Part shown: positions 25,781 to 35,658 of the stretch, piece after piece | Layout: every line of letters starts with the position of its first letter | Position numbering within the stretch: position 1 is the stretch's first letter | Assembly (NCBI RefSeq): GCF_017497985.1 | Contig: NZ_JAGDFV010000001.1 | Span: 1-64,000 of the forward strand | Direction: 5' to 3' | Source of the DNA: Meiothermus sp. CFH 77666 | Lineage (GTDB): Bacteria > Deinococcota > Deinococci > Deinococcales > Thermaceae | DNA: 64,000 nucleotides | The notes under the pieces: generated by a model | Told to the model about the DNA's origin: nothing | The model's input: only the letters and a program-made list of their open reading frames with translations | Databases searched by the model: none | Made by a program: the position numbers and the translations under genes

Positions 25781-28264
25781 GTGCGCCGATTCGTTTTGTA
25801 TGCGTTGTGCGGGGCTTTGCTTGGCTTCCTGACCGCCTGCGGGGGGCCGAATCAGGGCGTACTGGAACTGGAGGTTCTGGCTCCCCAGGGGGTGCGCCCC
25901 GGGGTCTGGGTGCGGGGGCCGGGCTTTGAGCGGCGGTTGGAGGAAGCCGGTCTGGTGCGGTTTGCTGGGCTGAACCCAGGAGAGTACCGGGTGGAAGCGG
26001 AGGCAGTGGAGGGGGCGGACGGCCACCTCTACCGGGCCGGGCTGGAGCGTGAGGGGGTGGTGGCCCTGAAACAGGGGCAAACCCAACGAACGCAGGTAGA
26101 GTACCGGGTGGCCACCGGGAAGCTTCGCCTTTTGGTGGAGGTTACGCCGTCTCTACCGGGGTTCGCGCCCTGGGTAGAGGTGCGGGGGCCGAATGGGTAC
26201 AGCGCCCGGCTGGAGGCGGGGGCGGTGCTCCGGCTGGAGCCCGGGAGCTACACCCTGAGCCCGCTCGAGCCCCCTGAGCACTACACCCTTTCCATCCCGA
26301 CGCGGCAGGTGATGGTGCAGGCTGGGCGAACCGAGGAGGTTTCCCTGGTCTATGCCCGGGGCTTCGGGGCCCTGGAGGTGGAAATCCTTTCGCCTGTTGG
26401 GGTTTCTGGCTTCACGCCCGGGGTGGAGCTGCGCGGGCCGGATGGGGAGGTGCTGGAGCGGCTCAACGCGGGGAAGCGCTACGATGGCCTGCCCGCCGGG
26501 GTGTACACGCTGGATGCTGCTAACGTGACCGCCGCAGGCGTGACCTGGCAGCCCAGCGCCCCCAGCCTGCGTGTGCAAGTGCCGGTGGGGGGGGTGGGCC
26601 GTGGCAGCCTGGCCTATACCGCGACCAACTCCGCCATTACCGTGAACCTTTCGGGCCTGGGTACGGGCGACCTTGCAACCGTCACCCTGCAACCCGGCAA
26701 CCAGACCCGCACCCGCACCGGCAACGGCCCGGTGCGCTTCGAGGGGCTGGCTTTTGGCAGCTATACCGTAAGCGCCCACGCCGTGCGCCCGGGGGCCTGG
26801 GTGGATCGCTACCTGATGGGGGGCCAGGCCAGCGTGCAAACCAGCAGCGCGGAGGCCCTGCCCGCGGTCAGCCTGTCGAGCTGGACGGAGCGCGGCGGTA
26901 GCGGGCGCATCTGGGTGGCGGGGAACGGGCAGTTTAGCAATGGGGGCCGGGGCAGCACCAGCACCGGGGAACTCAATGGGGCCTACTCACTTTTGGATGG
27001 GGCCAGCAGCTTTAGCAGCTTTATTGGCCCTACCGGTAGTCAGGGGCCTTTTCGTATCGCCTTTGACCGTGGGGGCAATATGTACGTGCTCTACCAGTAC
27101 ATAAGCGGCTCGAGCCCCGCCCGCATCGTGCGGATTAGCGAGGCCAACCTGCGCTCAGGACTGCTTTCCGAGACCGCCCCCGGCAACACCCGCATCGAGG
27201 GCAGCGTGTGGGGCTGGCCCGAGGAGGTCATCCCTGGCCCCCACATGGACGTGAGCGGCAACGAACCCGCCGACCTGGCCTTCGACGCCAACGGCAACCT
27301 CTGGGTAGTCAACGACTATTTGGGCCTGCTGGCCTGTGTGCGGGCCAGCGATTTGCAGGCTGCCCCTCCCAGCATCGCCGCCGCCGGAACCCGCATCTGG
27401 GGGCCGGGAACGGGGCTTTATCGCTACGTACTCGATACCCCCGGCCAGAACGCCGACAACCGCCCCTTCCTGATTCCCCATGCGCTGGCTTTTGACCCCC
27501 ACGGCCACCTCTGGTTTACCTCCGGCGGCTACCAGGGGCCGCGCTCCGGCGAGAGCTCGCCGGTCAAGCGCTCGTTCCTCAACCGCCTCCAGGCAAGCCG
27601 AATTGCCTATGCGCCCAACGGCGACTGCAACGGGGGCAACATTGGCCTGAGCGAGAGCAACCTGGGTCAGTGGGTGGACATTCGACTGGACATCAGCCTG
27701 CCGGATAGCGATTATGGGGCCATCGTCAAGCCGGTCGCGATGGCCCTGGAGCCGGGCGGCGGGGCTATCTGGGTGGGCGATTTTGGCGGCAACTCGGGGG
27801 GCAGCGCCGACCTGTACCGCGACGCCAACGCCCTTCCCGAAACCCTGTTGCGCATCCCCCTGGCCGGCGCCAACCTGACCACCGGGGCCGCCTGGCGGAC
27901 GGCCTGGGTGAGCCACCGTCTGACCATTGGCGCGGGTGCGGGGCCGGACAAGGGCTTGCAGCAGGTCTTTGGGTTGGCCTTCGACCGCGACGGCTACCTG
28001 TGGGTGGCGACCAACAACAACGTGGAGGTGCTGCCCACCGACACCGGCACGGCCTCGGCGGCCCTCACCGACCGGCGGGGCAAGCTCTACCGCCTGGATG
28101 TGCGGGGATATGTGGGCCAGACCGCAACCTATAGCAGTACCACCGACTTACGCAGCGCAGGGCTGGTCAACCGCACCCTGAGCGTGGCCGACACAGGAGT
28201 GGGCCTGATTGGGGTGGCCCTGAACCTGCCCAACCCCACCAGCCTGCCCCACGTCTACCCGTAA
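25781..28264 (+). CDS. Lipoprotein 3 of array: PEGA/Ig-like domains plus propeller
   Basis: About 827 aa. The GTG start is chosen because it gives a normal lipoprotein signal (RRFVLYALCGALLGFLTAC) and lies 6 bases after TATGAT; the frame is open further upstream. GVLELEVLAPQGVRPGVWV is the family opening. Domains repeat LNPGEYRVEAE, EPGSYTL, PAGVYTLDAANV. The propeller begins at GRIWVAGNGQF with DANGNLWVVND, DPHGHLWFTSGG and IWVGDFGG. The cysteines appear as LLACVRA and NGDCNGG. The protein is probably envelope-exposed; the role is unknown. Confidence 0.83.
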   Translation: MRRFVLYALCGALLGFLTACGGPNQGVLELEVLAPQGVRPGVWVRGPGFERRLEEAGLVRFAGLNPGEYRVEAEAVEGADGHLYRAGLEREGVVALKQGQTQRTQVEYRVATGKLRLLVEVTPSLPGFAPWVEVRGPNGYSARLEAGAVLRLEPGSYTLSPLEPPEHYTLSIPTRQVMVQAGRTEEVSLVYARGFGALEVEILSPVGVSGFTPGVELRGPDGEVLERLNAGKRYDGLPAGVYTLDAANVTAAGVTWQPSAPSLRVQVPVGGVGRGSLAYTATNSAITVNLSGLGTGDLATVTLQPGNQTRTRTGNGPVRFEGLAFGSYTVSAHAVRPGAWVDRYLMGGQASVQTSSAEALPAVSLSSWTERGGSGRIWVAGNGQFSNGGRGSTSTGELNGAYSLLDGASSFSSFIGPTGSQGPFRIAFDRGGNMYVLYQYISGSSPARIVRISEANLRSGLLSETAPGNTRIEGSVWGWPEEVIPGPHMDVSGNEPADLAFDANGNLWVVNDYLGLLACVRASDLQAAPPSIAAAGTRIWGPGTGLYRYVLDTPGQNADNRPFLIPHALAFDPHGHLWFTSGGYQGPRSGESSPVKRSFLNRLQASRIAYAPNGDCNGGNIGLSESNLGQWVDIRLDISLPDSDYGAIVKPVAMALEPGGGAIWVGDFGGNSGGSADLYRDANALPETLLRIPLAGANLTTGAAWRTAWVSHRLTIGAGAGPDKGLQQVFGLAFDRDGYLWVATNNNVEVLPTDTGTASAALTDRRGKLYRLDVRGYVGQTATYSSTTDLRSAGLVNRTLSVADTGVGLIGVALNLPNPTSLPHVYP

Positions 28265-28436
28265 AGTTAATGCTGTGGACATGGCAGCCAAACCCCAAAA
28301 AACATCGAGCAGAACGGGGATGAATCTGAAATAGGGTTCGTTACGCTGCTCGTTACTGAAAATACCGGAGTAATTATCGTGCTATTTTTGGGCTCGAGTC
28401 ATGAGCAAACGCCGTGCTACACACGCTAAGCAGATA

Positions 28437-31016
28437 ATGCCGGTCTTGAAAAACCTGCGCTGGCTGCTCCTGGGGCTGGCCCTGGGGGCCTGTACCCCCC
28501 AGGCCCCCACCAAAGGCACCCTGGAAGTGCTGGTGGTTGCGCCCTCGGGCGTGAGCCTGAGCCCGAACCTTCGGGTGGAAGGCCCGGATGGCCCCCTTAC
28601 CGTTACCACCCTGGGCAAAAGCACCTTTCCCAACCTGACCCCTGGCGAATATACCCTCGAGGCGCTCGAGGTCACGGCAGAGGACGGCTACAGCTACCGG
28701 GCGAACCCCACCAAAGTGCAGCTCGAGGCCGGCGCGACGGTGCTGGCCAACGTCAACTACCAGGTCTTTAGCGGCAAGCTGAGCCTCAACGTGACGGTCA
28801 ATCCCCCGGTGGCAGGCTTTACCCCCAATGTGGAAGTGCGCAATGCCTCCAATGCGGTGGTGGCCACCCTCAACACCACCGACCTTCGTACCCTGAACCT
28901 GCCCCCGGGTGCCTACACGGTACTGGCAGGCCCACCACCCACCAACTACCGGGTGAACCAGCCCTCCCAGTCGGTGGTGGTAACAGCCGGACACGAGCGA
29001 ACCGTCAATGTGGCGTTTGGCCTGGGCTTTGGCACCATTGCGGTTACCGTCAATGCCCCTTCGGGGGTGAGCGGCTTTACCCCCAGCGTGACCGTGACCG
29101 GCCCCGGTGGCGCGACCAGCATCACCACCCCAGGCCCGACCACCCTTTCCAATCAGGTGGTAGGAACCTACACGGTTTCGGCCAGCAATGTGGGCCCACT
29201 CAACGGCGTTACCTACCAGCCCACCATCACGGTGGCTCCGGCGGGAGCCAATCCCTTCACCCTGAACAACGATGCCACCCAGAACGTAACCGTGAACTAT
29301 ACGCCTGCCGGAGCCTCGGTTGCGGTAACGCTTCAGGGTCTGGCGGCGAGCGATACCCTGACCCTCACCCTGCGCTCCGGTTCGGCCAGCGGCCCGGTGG
29401 TCGGCACCCGTACCGTCACCCCCAGCACCCCCCAGCCCATCCGCTTCGACAACCTGCCCTTTGCTTCCATCCACGCCAGCGCCAGCGGGGTGCGGCGGGG
29501 AACCTACCTGGATGCCTTCCTGGTTTCCGATGCGCCCTCGGTCACGCCCTCGCTGAGCAGCCCCAGCGCCTCCATGACCGTGAACGTTTCGGTGCGTCCG
29601 CGCACCGGGGAGCTTTTTGTGGGGGGCAACGGTTCGCTGGACAACACCGGCCTGACGGTCAATGGGGCCTCGATTCCCGATAGCCGCAGAGGGGACGATG
29701 TGGCTCTAACAATGAGCGACTCGAGCCTGCCTGCGTCCACCACCGGCGAAGTCACAACTGCTTTGGCTGGTTTATCTCCAAGAGCAGGTCTGTATCGTTT
29801 GGAACTCGATGCTTCGGGGAACCTGTACGCCATATACCAGTTCGTGGCAGGCCAGAGCTTTAATCGCGTTGTTCGAATCAGCCGGGCCAACCTCGAGGCA
29901 GGAAACCTGTCCGAAGCGAGTAACCTGCGCATTGTGGGCGCCGCCCTTGGCGAGCGTACATTTGGAGCAGAAACCCGAAACAACGTGACGGATCTGGCCT
30001 TTGATGCCGAAGGCAATCTGTGGATAGCTAACCAGGCCAGCGAAGCCATTGCCTGTATATCAGCAGCGCGAATTGCATCAGGAACGGCTGAGGTAAACCA
30101 GCCTAACCGCGTGCTGGTAGGGGCATCGGGTGATTTGCGGAGCCCACGGGCCCTTGCCTTTGATCGCCAGGGCAACTTGTGGATTGCCGGAGGACGAAAC
30201 GCCTTTCAATTGGGCCTGTCGGCCTATCTGGTGCGAATCCCCAGGACTGGCCCCAACCTGGACTGCCCCAACACCCTTTCAAGTGCTGAAGAAACCGCTC
30301 CCATTGATGTGCGACTCAACCTCAATCTACCCAGCCATCCTGGTGGCCCCTTCTATCAACCCTCGGCGCTGGCGCTCTCGCCAGATGGTTCTGCGCTTTG
30401 GGTGGCCGACCTTGGAGGGGGAAGTGATTACTACAACACCGACTCGAGCTGTATTTCAAATGGCAGCATAGATATCAACACGGTGCGCGAAAGTGTGGTC
30501 AAGGTTCCGCTAATCGGAAGCAACCTCATGCCCAGCAGCAGCTACAACGCCATTCAAATAGCCCTGCGGATTACCATCGGAAACTATAATCGCGATCCGG
30601 TGCCTTCTGGGCAAACCCCCCCCGACCGCGGGTTGCAGCAAGCCGCTGGGCTGGCCTTCGACAGTCGGGGCAACCTCTGGATTGCTGCGAACAATAATAT
30701 CGAGGTGGACCCCGATAATCCCTGCTACGCCTCTGCCGGTTTCGTAACTGGAACCCTGGAACAGAGAAACCAGTATTGCAGCGATCCTGCCGCAGCCCCC
30801 ATAGATTGTCCAGGCCCCTTATCCAGACTTCTAACGGATCGAAGGGGTAAGGTCTACGTGGTTGATGCTGAAGACCTCAGGGATTCAACGGGGCTCAGTG
30901 TTGTAACACCTCGACTGACACTCAGCGGGCCTCCTCCTGGCGATTTGGTGGGAGGTGTTAGACCTGCCTATGGCTTCACCGGCCTGGCCCTCAACATTCC
31001 ACCCCTCGCCCCCTAG
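28437..31016 (+). CDS. Lipoprotein 4 of array: PEGA/Ig-like domains plus propeller
   Basis: About 859 aa with an ATG at 28437 (12 codons after another possible ATG), giving a compact signal with lipobox LALGAC. The family opening is GTLEVLVVAPSGV. Three PEGA/Ig-like domains (TPGEYTLEALEV, PPGAYTVLAG, VVGTYTVSASNV) run to about residue 390. The propeller part is marked by GELFVGGNG, DAEGNLWIAN and DSRGNLWIAANNN. It keeps the array cysteines (IACISA, LDCPN) and adds several more near the C-terminus. From about 29700 the GC content falls visibly compared with the first half. Function unknown. Confidence 0.83.
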   Translation: MPVLKNLRWLLLGLALGACTPQAPTKGTLEVLVVAPSGVSLSPNLRVEGPDGPLTVTTLGKSTFPNLTPGEYTLEALEVTAEDGYSYRANPTKVQLEAGATVLANVNYQVFSGKLSLNVTVNPPVAGFTPNVEVRNASNAVVATLNTTDLRTLNLPPGAYTVLAGPPPTNYRVNQPSQSVVVTAGHERTVNVAFGLGFGTIAVTVNAPSGVSGFTPSVTVTGPGGATSITTPGPTTLSNQVVGTYTVSASNVGPLNGVTYQPTITVAPAGANPFTLNNDATQNVTVNYTPAGASVAVTLQGLAASDTLTLTLRSGSASGPVVGTRTVTPSTPQPIRFDNLPFASIHASASGVRRGTYLDAFLVSDAPSVTPSLSSPSASMTVNVSVRPRTGELFVGGNGSLDNTGLTVNGASIPDSRRGDDVALTMSDSSLPASTTGEVTTALAGLSPRAGLYRLELDASGNLYAIYQFVAGQSFNRVVRISRANLEAGNLSEASNLRIVGAALGERTFGAETRNNVTDLAFDAEGNLWIANQASEAIACISAARIASGTAEVNQPNRVLVGASGDLRSPRALAFDRQGNLWIAGGRNAFQLGLSAYLVRIPRTGPNLDCPNTLSSAEETAPIDVRLNLNLPSHPGGPFYQPSALALSPDGSALWVADLGGGSDYYNTDSSCISNGSIDINTVRESVVKVPLIGSNLMPSSSYNAIQIALRITIGNYNRDPVPSGQTPPDRGLQQAAGLAFDSRGNLWIAANNNIEVDPDNPCYASAGFVTGTLEQRNQYCSDPAAAPIDCPGPLSRLLTDRRGKVYVVDAEDLRDSTGLSVVTPRLTLSGPPPGDLVGGVRPAYGFTGLALNIPPLAP

Positions 31017-31079
31017 CCGCCTGAGGCCAGACGGATGGGTTCGGGTAGGCTCTTCTTTTGAATGTCCGCGCAACGCGAC

Positions 31080-31736
31080 TCAGGTCAGGTACACCGACAG
31101 CACCGCAAAATACATCCCCGCGCTGCCCAGCAACACAAACACGTGCCAGATCCCATGAAAACCCACCAGCCGGGGCAGCAGGTTGGGCCATTTAGCGGCA
31201 TAGACTACGGCCCCCAGGCTGTAGGCCACCCCACCCGCAATCAGGAAGCCCAGCGCCCAGGGGTTCAGCGCCAGCTTGGGCAGCAAAAAGACCGAGAGCC
31301 AGCCCATGCCCAGGTAGGTTGCGGTGTAAAGCCAGCGGGGGGCTTTGAGCGTAACCAGCTTCAGGCCCACTCCCAAGGCCGCCAGCGCCCAGACCAGACC
31401 CAGGGCCCAGGGTCGCCAGCCGGGTTCCATAGCCTGCAACAGCACCGGGGTATAGGTTCCGGCGATGAATAGAAAAATGGCCGCGTGGTCGAGCTTGCGC
31501 AGCCATAACAGGGCCCGCTCCGAGACCCGCAGGGCGTGGTAGAGCGCCGAGGAGGTGTACATCAGGATCATGGTTAGGCCAAATACCAGCGCCCCCACGA
31601 TTTTGGCGGCGTTGCCCTGGGTGAAAAAAAGCAAGGCCACCATGCCAACCAGGCCAAGCACTGCACCGGCGGCGTGGGAATAGGCATTAAACGGTTCACG
31701 AGCTGCGGCGAAGGAAGTGTGGAGAGATTTTTTCAT
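31080..31736 (-). CDS. Haemolysin III / PAQR-type membrane protein
   Basis: 218 aa, seven hydrophobic segments. It belongs to the HlyIII/PAQR family, membrane proteins with a zinc site and proposed hydrolase activity. Conserved pieces are FNAYSHAAGAV, SSALYHAL, LDHAAIFLFIAGTYTP and the final FHGIWHVFVLLGS; the His residues and Asp of these blocks are the metal ligands. The ATG at 31736 is chosen because the upstream open frame lacks hydrophobic or family-like sequence. Convergent with lipoprotein 4. Physiological role uncertain. Confidence 0.88.
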   Translation of the reverse strand: MKKSLHTSFAAAREPFNAYSHAAGAVLGLVGMVALLFFTQGNAAKIVGALVFGLTMILMYTSSALYHALRVSERALLWLRKLDHAAIFLFIAGTYTPVLLQAMEPGWRPWALGLVWALAALGVGLKLVTLKAPRWLYTATYLGMGWLSVFLLPKLALNPWALGFLIAGGVAYSLGAVVYAAKWPNLLPRLVGFHGIWHVFVLLGSAGMYFAVLSVYLT

Positions 31737-31902
31737 ATTTGGGGGTGGGGGTTGAAAACGCACAGCGATGCGGCGCCCCTCGAGTGCAGTGTAGCATCCC
31801 CACCATGAGATAGATTTTTTGTTCGGGGCTGTTCTGTGCCGTGGTGACGTCTTCGTCCGGTGTTCATCCAACCAGCACCGGTTTTGCTAACCTGAGCTCT
31901 GG

Positions 31903-33111
31903 ATGACCCATCTACACTGGTTGGGGCTGGTGGCTGCACTCGTAGTGGCCGGTGGCGTGTTTTTTTGGGCTGAGTTGCAGCCTGTTCCTGACGAGGCCGC
32001 CCGGCGAATCAGGCTGCCCCCAGGGTTTGCCATCCAGATTTTTGCCGAAAACTTTGAGGGTGCCCCCCGCATGATGACGGTGGGGCCCGATGGGGATCTC
32101 TACCTGACCCTGATGTACGGGGGCCAGGTGGTGCGGCTGCCAGACCGCAACCGCGATGGCCGGGCCGATAAGGTGGAGGTGCTGGCAGAGAACCTCGAGC
32201 TGCCCCACGGCATTGAATGGCACCAGGGCTGGCTTTATGTGGCGGTTAGCAACGCGGTCATTCGCTTTCAACAAAGGGGAAGTGCATGGCAGCGCGAAAC
32301 GGTCATTGCGGATCTTCCAGGGCCTTCCGGGCACTTCACCCGCACCCTGCACTTTGGGCCGGATGGCAAGCTCTTCGTCTCGGTGGGCTCAGAGACCAAC
32401 TTTGGCCCCGAGCGCGACCCCCGTCGGGCGGCCATTTTGCGCTTCAACCCCGACGGCAGCGTTCCGCACGACAACCCCTTTGTGCGCGACCCCGACCCCC
32501 GCCGCCGGGCGGTCTGGGCCGAGGGCCTCAGGAACAGCGTAGACTTTACCTGGACGCCCCGAGGTTCGCTCTGGGCCACCCACAACGGCACCGATCACCT
32601 GGGCGACGAGCTGCCCCCCGAAGAGGTGATTGTGGCGGTGCAGCCGGGGGGTTTTCACGGCTGGCCCTACTGCTATACGCCGGGTATGGGCCTGAACCTT
32701 AAGGCCGAGCGCAGCGAGGTGCCCGACCCCCGCACCGAGGGCTTCGACTGCCGCAAGGCGGTTCCGGCGCTGTTTACGGCCCCGGCCCACTCGGCCCCGC
32801 TGGGCATGACCTGGGGTCAGAAGAGCCACTTTCCGCTCGAGTACCGCCAAAGCCTTTATATCGCCTATCACGGTTCGCTAGGGGTGCAAAACCCCCAGCA
32901 CTACCGCGACTGCAAGATTGAGCGCTTCATCATTCAAAACGAACTGCCGGTGCGCTCCGAAGTGTTTGCCACCGGGTGGCGGACGCCAGGCCAGATGTGC
33001 CGCGATGCCTGGGGCCGCCCGGTGGGGCTGGTGATTGGCGCCGATGGCGCGATGTATGTCTCGGATGCCAAGGGGGGGCGGGTTTACCGGATCTGGTACC
33101 GGGACAAATGA
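31903..33111 (+). CDS. PQQ-dependent sugar dehydrogenase-like protein (L-sorbosone type)
   Basis: 402 aa. An N-terminal hydrophobic helix (LVAALVVAGGVFFW) anchors or exports it. The rest is a six-bladed propeller of the glucose/sorbosone dehydrogenase family: GFAIQIFAEN opening, MMTVGPDGDLYLTL, DGRADKVEVLAENL, LPHGIEW, HFTRTLHFGPDGKLFVSVGS, AVWAEGLRNSVDFTW, GADGAMYVSDAKGGRVYRI. A TAACCT box lies 9 bases before the ATG. The extracytoplasmic oxidation of a sugar with PQQ is the family role; the substrate is not determined. Confidence 0.85.
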   Translation: MTHLHWLGLVAALVVAGGVFFWAELQPVPDEAARRIRLPPGFAIQIFAENFEGAPRMMTVGPDGDLYLTLMYGGQVVRLPDRNRDGRADKVEVLAENLELPHGIEWHQGWLYVAVSNAVIRFQQRGSAWQRETVIADLPGPSGHFTRTLHFGPDGKLFVSVGSETNFGPERDPRRAAILRFNPDGSVPHDNPFVRDPDPRRRAVWAEGLRNSVDFTWTPRGSLWATHNGTDHLGDELPPEEVIVAVQPGGFHGWPYCYTPGMGLNLKAERSEVPDPRTEGFDCRKAVPALFTAPAHSAPLGMTWGQKSHFPLEYRQSLYIAYHGSLGVQNPQHYRDCKIERFIIQNELPVRSEVFATGWRTPGQMCRDAWGRPVGLVIGADGAMYVSDAKGGRVYRIWYRDK

Positions 33112-33161
33112 AGTGGTGAAGAGCTGTTCCGGCGCCTTCGATAGCCAGGCGACGCTTGGGC

Positions 33162-35540
33162 TTAGCCCAGCTTCTGACTGACCAGTTCCTGCACTAGCTG
33201 CGGATTGGCCTGCCCCTGGGTCTCGCGCATCACCTGGCCCACAAAGAAGCCCAGCAGGCCGGTCTTGCCGGCGCGGTAGGCGGCCACCTTGTCGGGGTTT
33301 TCGGCCAGGATTCGGTCCACAATGGCCTCCAGAGCCGCCTTATCGCTGACCTGCCGCAGACCTTTTTGGCGAACAATCTCAACCGGATCTGAGCCGCTTT
33401 CCAGGGCTTCGGCCAGCACGTCCTTGGCGATGCGGGTGTTAATTTCGCCAGCCTCCAGGAGCTTCACCAAACCCGCCAGCCCGGCGGGCGTGACCCTGCT
33501 GCTGCCGGTGCGGATGGCGGGGGCCAGGTCGTTGACCACCCAGTTGGCCAGCGCGGCAAGGGGCGCGAACGATGCGGCTTGCAGCAGGAAGTCGGCCAGC
33601 CGGGGCTCGCGGGCCAGCACCAGCGCCTCGGTCTGGGGGATGCCCTGGGACAGGAGGCTTTGCAGCCTGGACTCTTGCTCGGGGGTGAGGTTAGCGGAGG
33701 GTGTTGGCGAGGCCGGGCTTTCGGGCTTTTTCGGTCTGGATGCTTTGGGGCTGCCTGCTGCGCGAGATTCTTCGGTCTGCCTGGTGGACTGGCCCCAGGT
33801 GTCCTTGAGGGTGACGATGCGGTTGAAGACCAGTGCACCGGGTTTGGAGTCTAGGGGGTCTTGCCAGAAGTAACCGTTGCGCTCGAGCTGGTAGCGGGTG
33901 TCCGGGGGGTCTTGCAGCACGCTCCTCTCGATGTAGCCCTGCACCACTTCCAGGCTTTGGGGGTTGACAAAGCGCAGGAAGTCGCGGTCTTCGGGGCTTT
34001 CTGCTTCGTCCTCGAGCTCTTTGGCTTCGGCCTCGGGGTGAGGTACGGTAAAAAGTCGGTCGTAGAGGCGAAACTCGGCGGGAAGGGCGTCCTGGGCGCT
34101 CAGCCAGTGAATGACCCCGGCGGCTTTACTCTCCTCGGGCAGTAAGGTACAGGTTAGCTCGGTAACGCGGCCCGTATCGTCGGTCTGGTAGTGGTCGCAA
34201 CGGATCACCCCGGCCATCTTGAGCCGCACGGTTCCCCCCGGCGTCAGGCGTTTGAAGCCCCTGGGAGGGGTGATGGCAAAGTCGTCTTGCTCGATGTACA
34301 GCTCGGGGGTAAGGGTCACGTTGCGGACGGCCTCGGTAGGCTGCACCCTGCGGCCGTTGGGCAGGGGCACCAGGCCATCGGGTGACTCCTGAATGACGTC
34401 GGGGGGCCAGTAGGGGAGGGCAATGGTTCGGGGCTCGGTCAGGTTGGTAAGTACTACCTTGAGGGGCCGCAATACCGCCATCACACGGGGGGCGGTGGTG
34501 TTCAGGTCGTCGCGGATGGCCCCCTCGAGCAGGGCAATATCCACGGTGCGGTTGGTGCGCGAGATGCCGACCTGCCCGGCGAACCGCCGGATGGCCTCGG
34601 GCCGCACCCCCCGGCGACGCTGACCGGCCAGGGTGGGCATCCGGGGGTCGTCCCAGCCGCGCACGTAACCCCCCTCGACCAGCTTCTTCAGCTTTCGCTT
34701 GGAGACCACGGTGTACTCCAGGCTCCGGCGGCCAAACTCGTATTGGCGGGGGCGGGGGGTTTGGTGGAGGGGCGGCTCGCCCCAGAGGTGATCCATCAGC
34801 CAGTCGTAAATGGCCCGGTTGTCCACAAACTCGAGGCTGCACAGGCTATGGGTTACGCCGTCCAGCGCATCGGTGGTGGCCTGGGCGAAGTCGTAGGAGG
34901 GGTAGATGCACCACGCCTTGCCGGTGCGGTAGTGCGCGGCGTGCACAATCCGGTAGAGCACCGGGTCGCGCAGTTTCATGTTGGGGCTGGCAAGGTCTAT
35001 CTTGGCCCGGAGCACGTGCTCGCCGTTTTGAAACTCCCCCGCCCGCATCCGGCGGAAAAGGTTCAGGTTTTCCTCCACGCTCCTATCCCGGTAGGGGCTG
35101 GGGGTGCCGGGCCTGTCTACCGTACCGCGCAGGTGGGCCATCTCTTCCGGCGAGACGCTGTCCACATAGGCCAGCCCCTTTTGGATCAGCTTTTCGGCCA
35201 TCTGGTAAAGGGCTTCGAAGTAGTTGGAGGCATAACTTACCTCAGGCCCCCAGTCCCAGCCCAGCCATCGCATGTCGGCAATCAGGGCTTCGGCATACTC
35301 GGCCCGCTCGGCCTCGGGGTTGGTGTCGTCCATGCGCAGGCGGCATTCCCCCCCGTAGTCGTGTGCGATGCCAAAGTCAATGTAGCTGGCAATGGCGTGG
35401 CCCAGGTGGGCATAGCCGTTGGGCTCGGGGGGGAAGCGGGTGACAATCTTTGAGTAACGGCCTGCCTTCAGGTCTTCATCAATAATCTCGGTGATGAAGT
35501 TGGGACTCACAAGACGGGGTTTGGTCGTAAGAGCGCTCAT
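33162..35540 (-). CDS. glnS: Glutaminyl-tRNA synthetase with C-terminal YqeY/GatB-like domain
   Basis: 792 aa from ATG 35540 (the frame is open 14 codons upstream), about 230 longer than E. coli GlnRS. It charges tRNA-Gln. The class I signature is [11 protein letters not shown] near residues 39-48; VVSKRKL is the KMSKS-like loop; the anticodon-binding barrels follow. From about residue 615 a charged linker leads to a helical domain ending [12 protein letters not shown] and [20 protein letters not shown], the GatB-tail/YqeY fold that Deinococcus GlnRS also carries and uses for tRNA binding. The window also has gatC. Confidence 0.93.
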   Translation of the reverse strand: MSALTTKPRLVSPNFITEIIDEDLKAGRYSKIVTRFPPEPNGYAHLGHAIASYIDFGIAHDYGGECRLRMDDTNPEAERAEYAEALIADMRWLGWDWGPEVSYASNYFEALYQMAEKLIQKGLAYVDSVSPEEMAHLRGTVDRPGTPSPYRDRSVEENLNLFRRMRAGEFQNGEHVLRAKIDLASPNMKLRDPVLYRIVHAAHYRTGKAWCIYPSYDFAQATTDALDGVTHSLCSLEFVDNRAIYDWLMDHLWGEPPLHQTPRPRQYEFGRRSLEYTVVSKRKLKKLVEGGYVRGWDDPRMPTLAGQRRRGVRPEAIRRFAGQVGISRTNRTVDIALLEGAIRDDLNTTAPRVMAVLRPLKVVLTNLTEPRTIALPYWPPDVIQESPDGLVPLPNGRRVQPTEAVRNVTLTPELYIEQDDFAITPPRGFKRLTPGGTVRLKMAGVIRCDHYQTDDTGRVTELTCTLLPEESKAAGVIHWLSAQDALPAEFRLYDRLFTVPHPEAEAKELEDEAESPEDRDFLRFVNPQSLEVVQGYIERSVLQDPPDTRYQLERNGYFWQDPLDSKPGALVFNRIVTLKDTWGQSTRQTEESRAAGSPKASRPKKPESPASPTPSANLTPEQESRLQSLLSQGIPQTEALVLAREPRLADFLLQAASFAPLAALANWVVNDLAPAIRTGSSRVTPAGLAGLVKLLEAGEINTRIAKDVLAEALESGSDPVEIVRQKGLRQVSDKAALEAIVDRILAENPDKVAAYRAGKTGLLGFFVGQVMRETQGQANPQLVQELVSQKLG

Positions 35541-35658
35541 GCCAACATGCCAAGGATACACCGCATAGTACAGACGACCCAAGATGAGGTTGCAATCTGA
35601 GTTATGGGCGGCCTTTGTCCGGCAAACTGCGTTTGTTCCCTGTGCCTAGAAAAATGGT

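Noticed and set aside
30885-31073. Small minus-strand frame at the end of lipoprotein 4
   Set aside because: Shadow of the coding strand without ribosome binding site or similarity.
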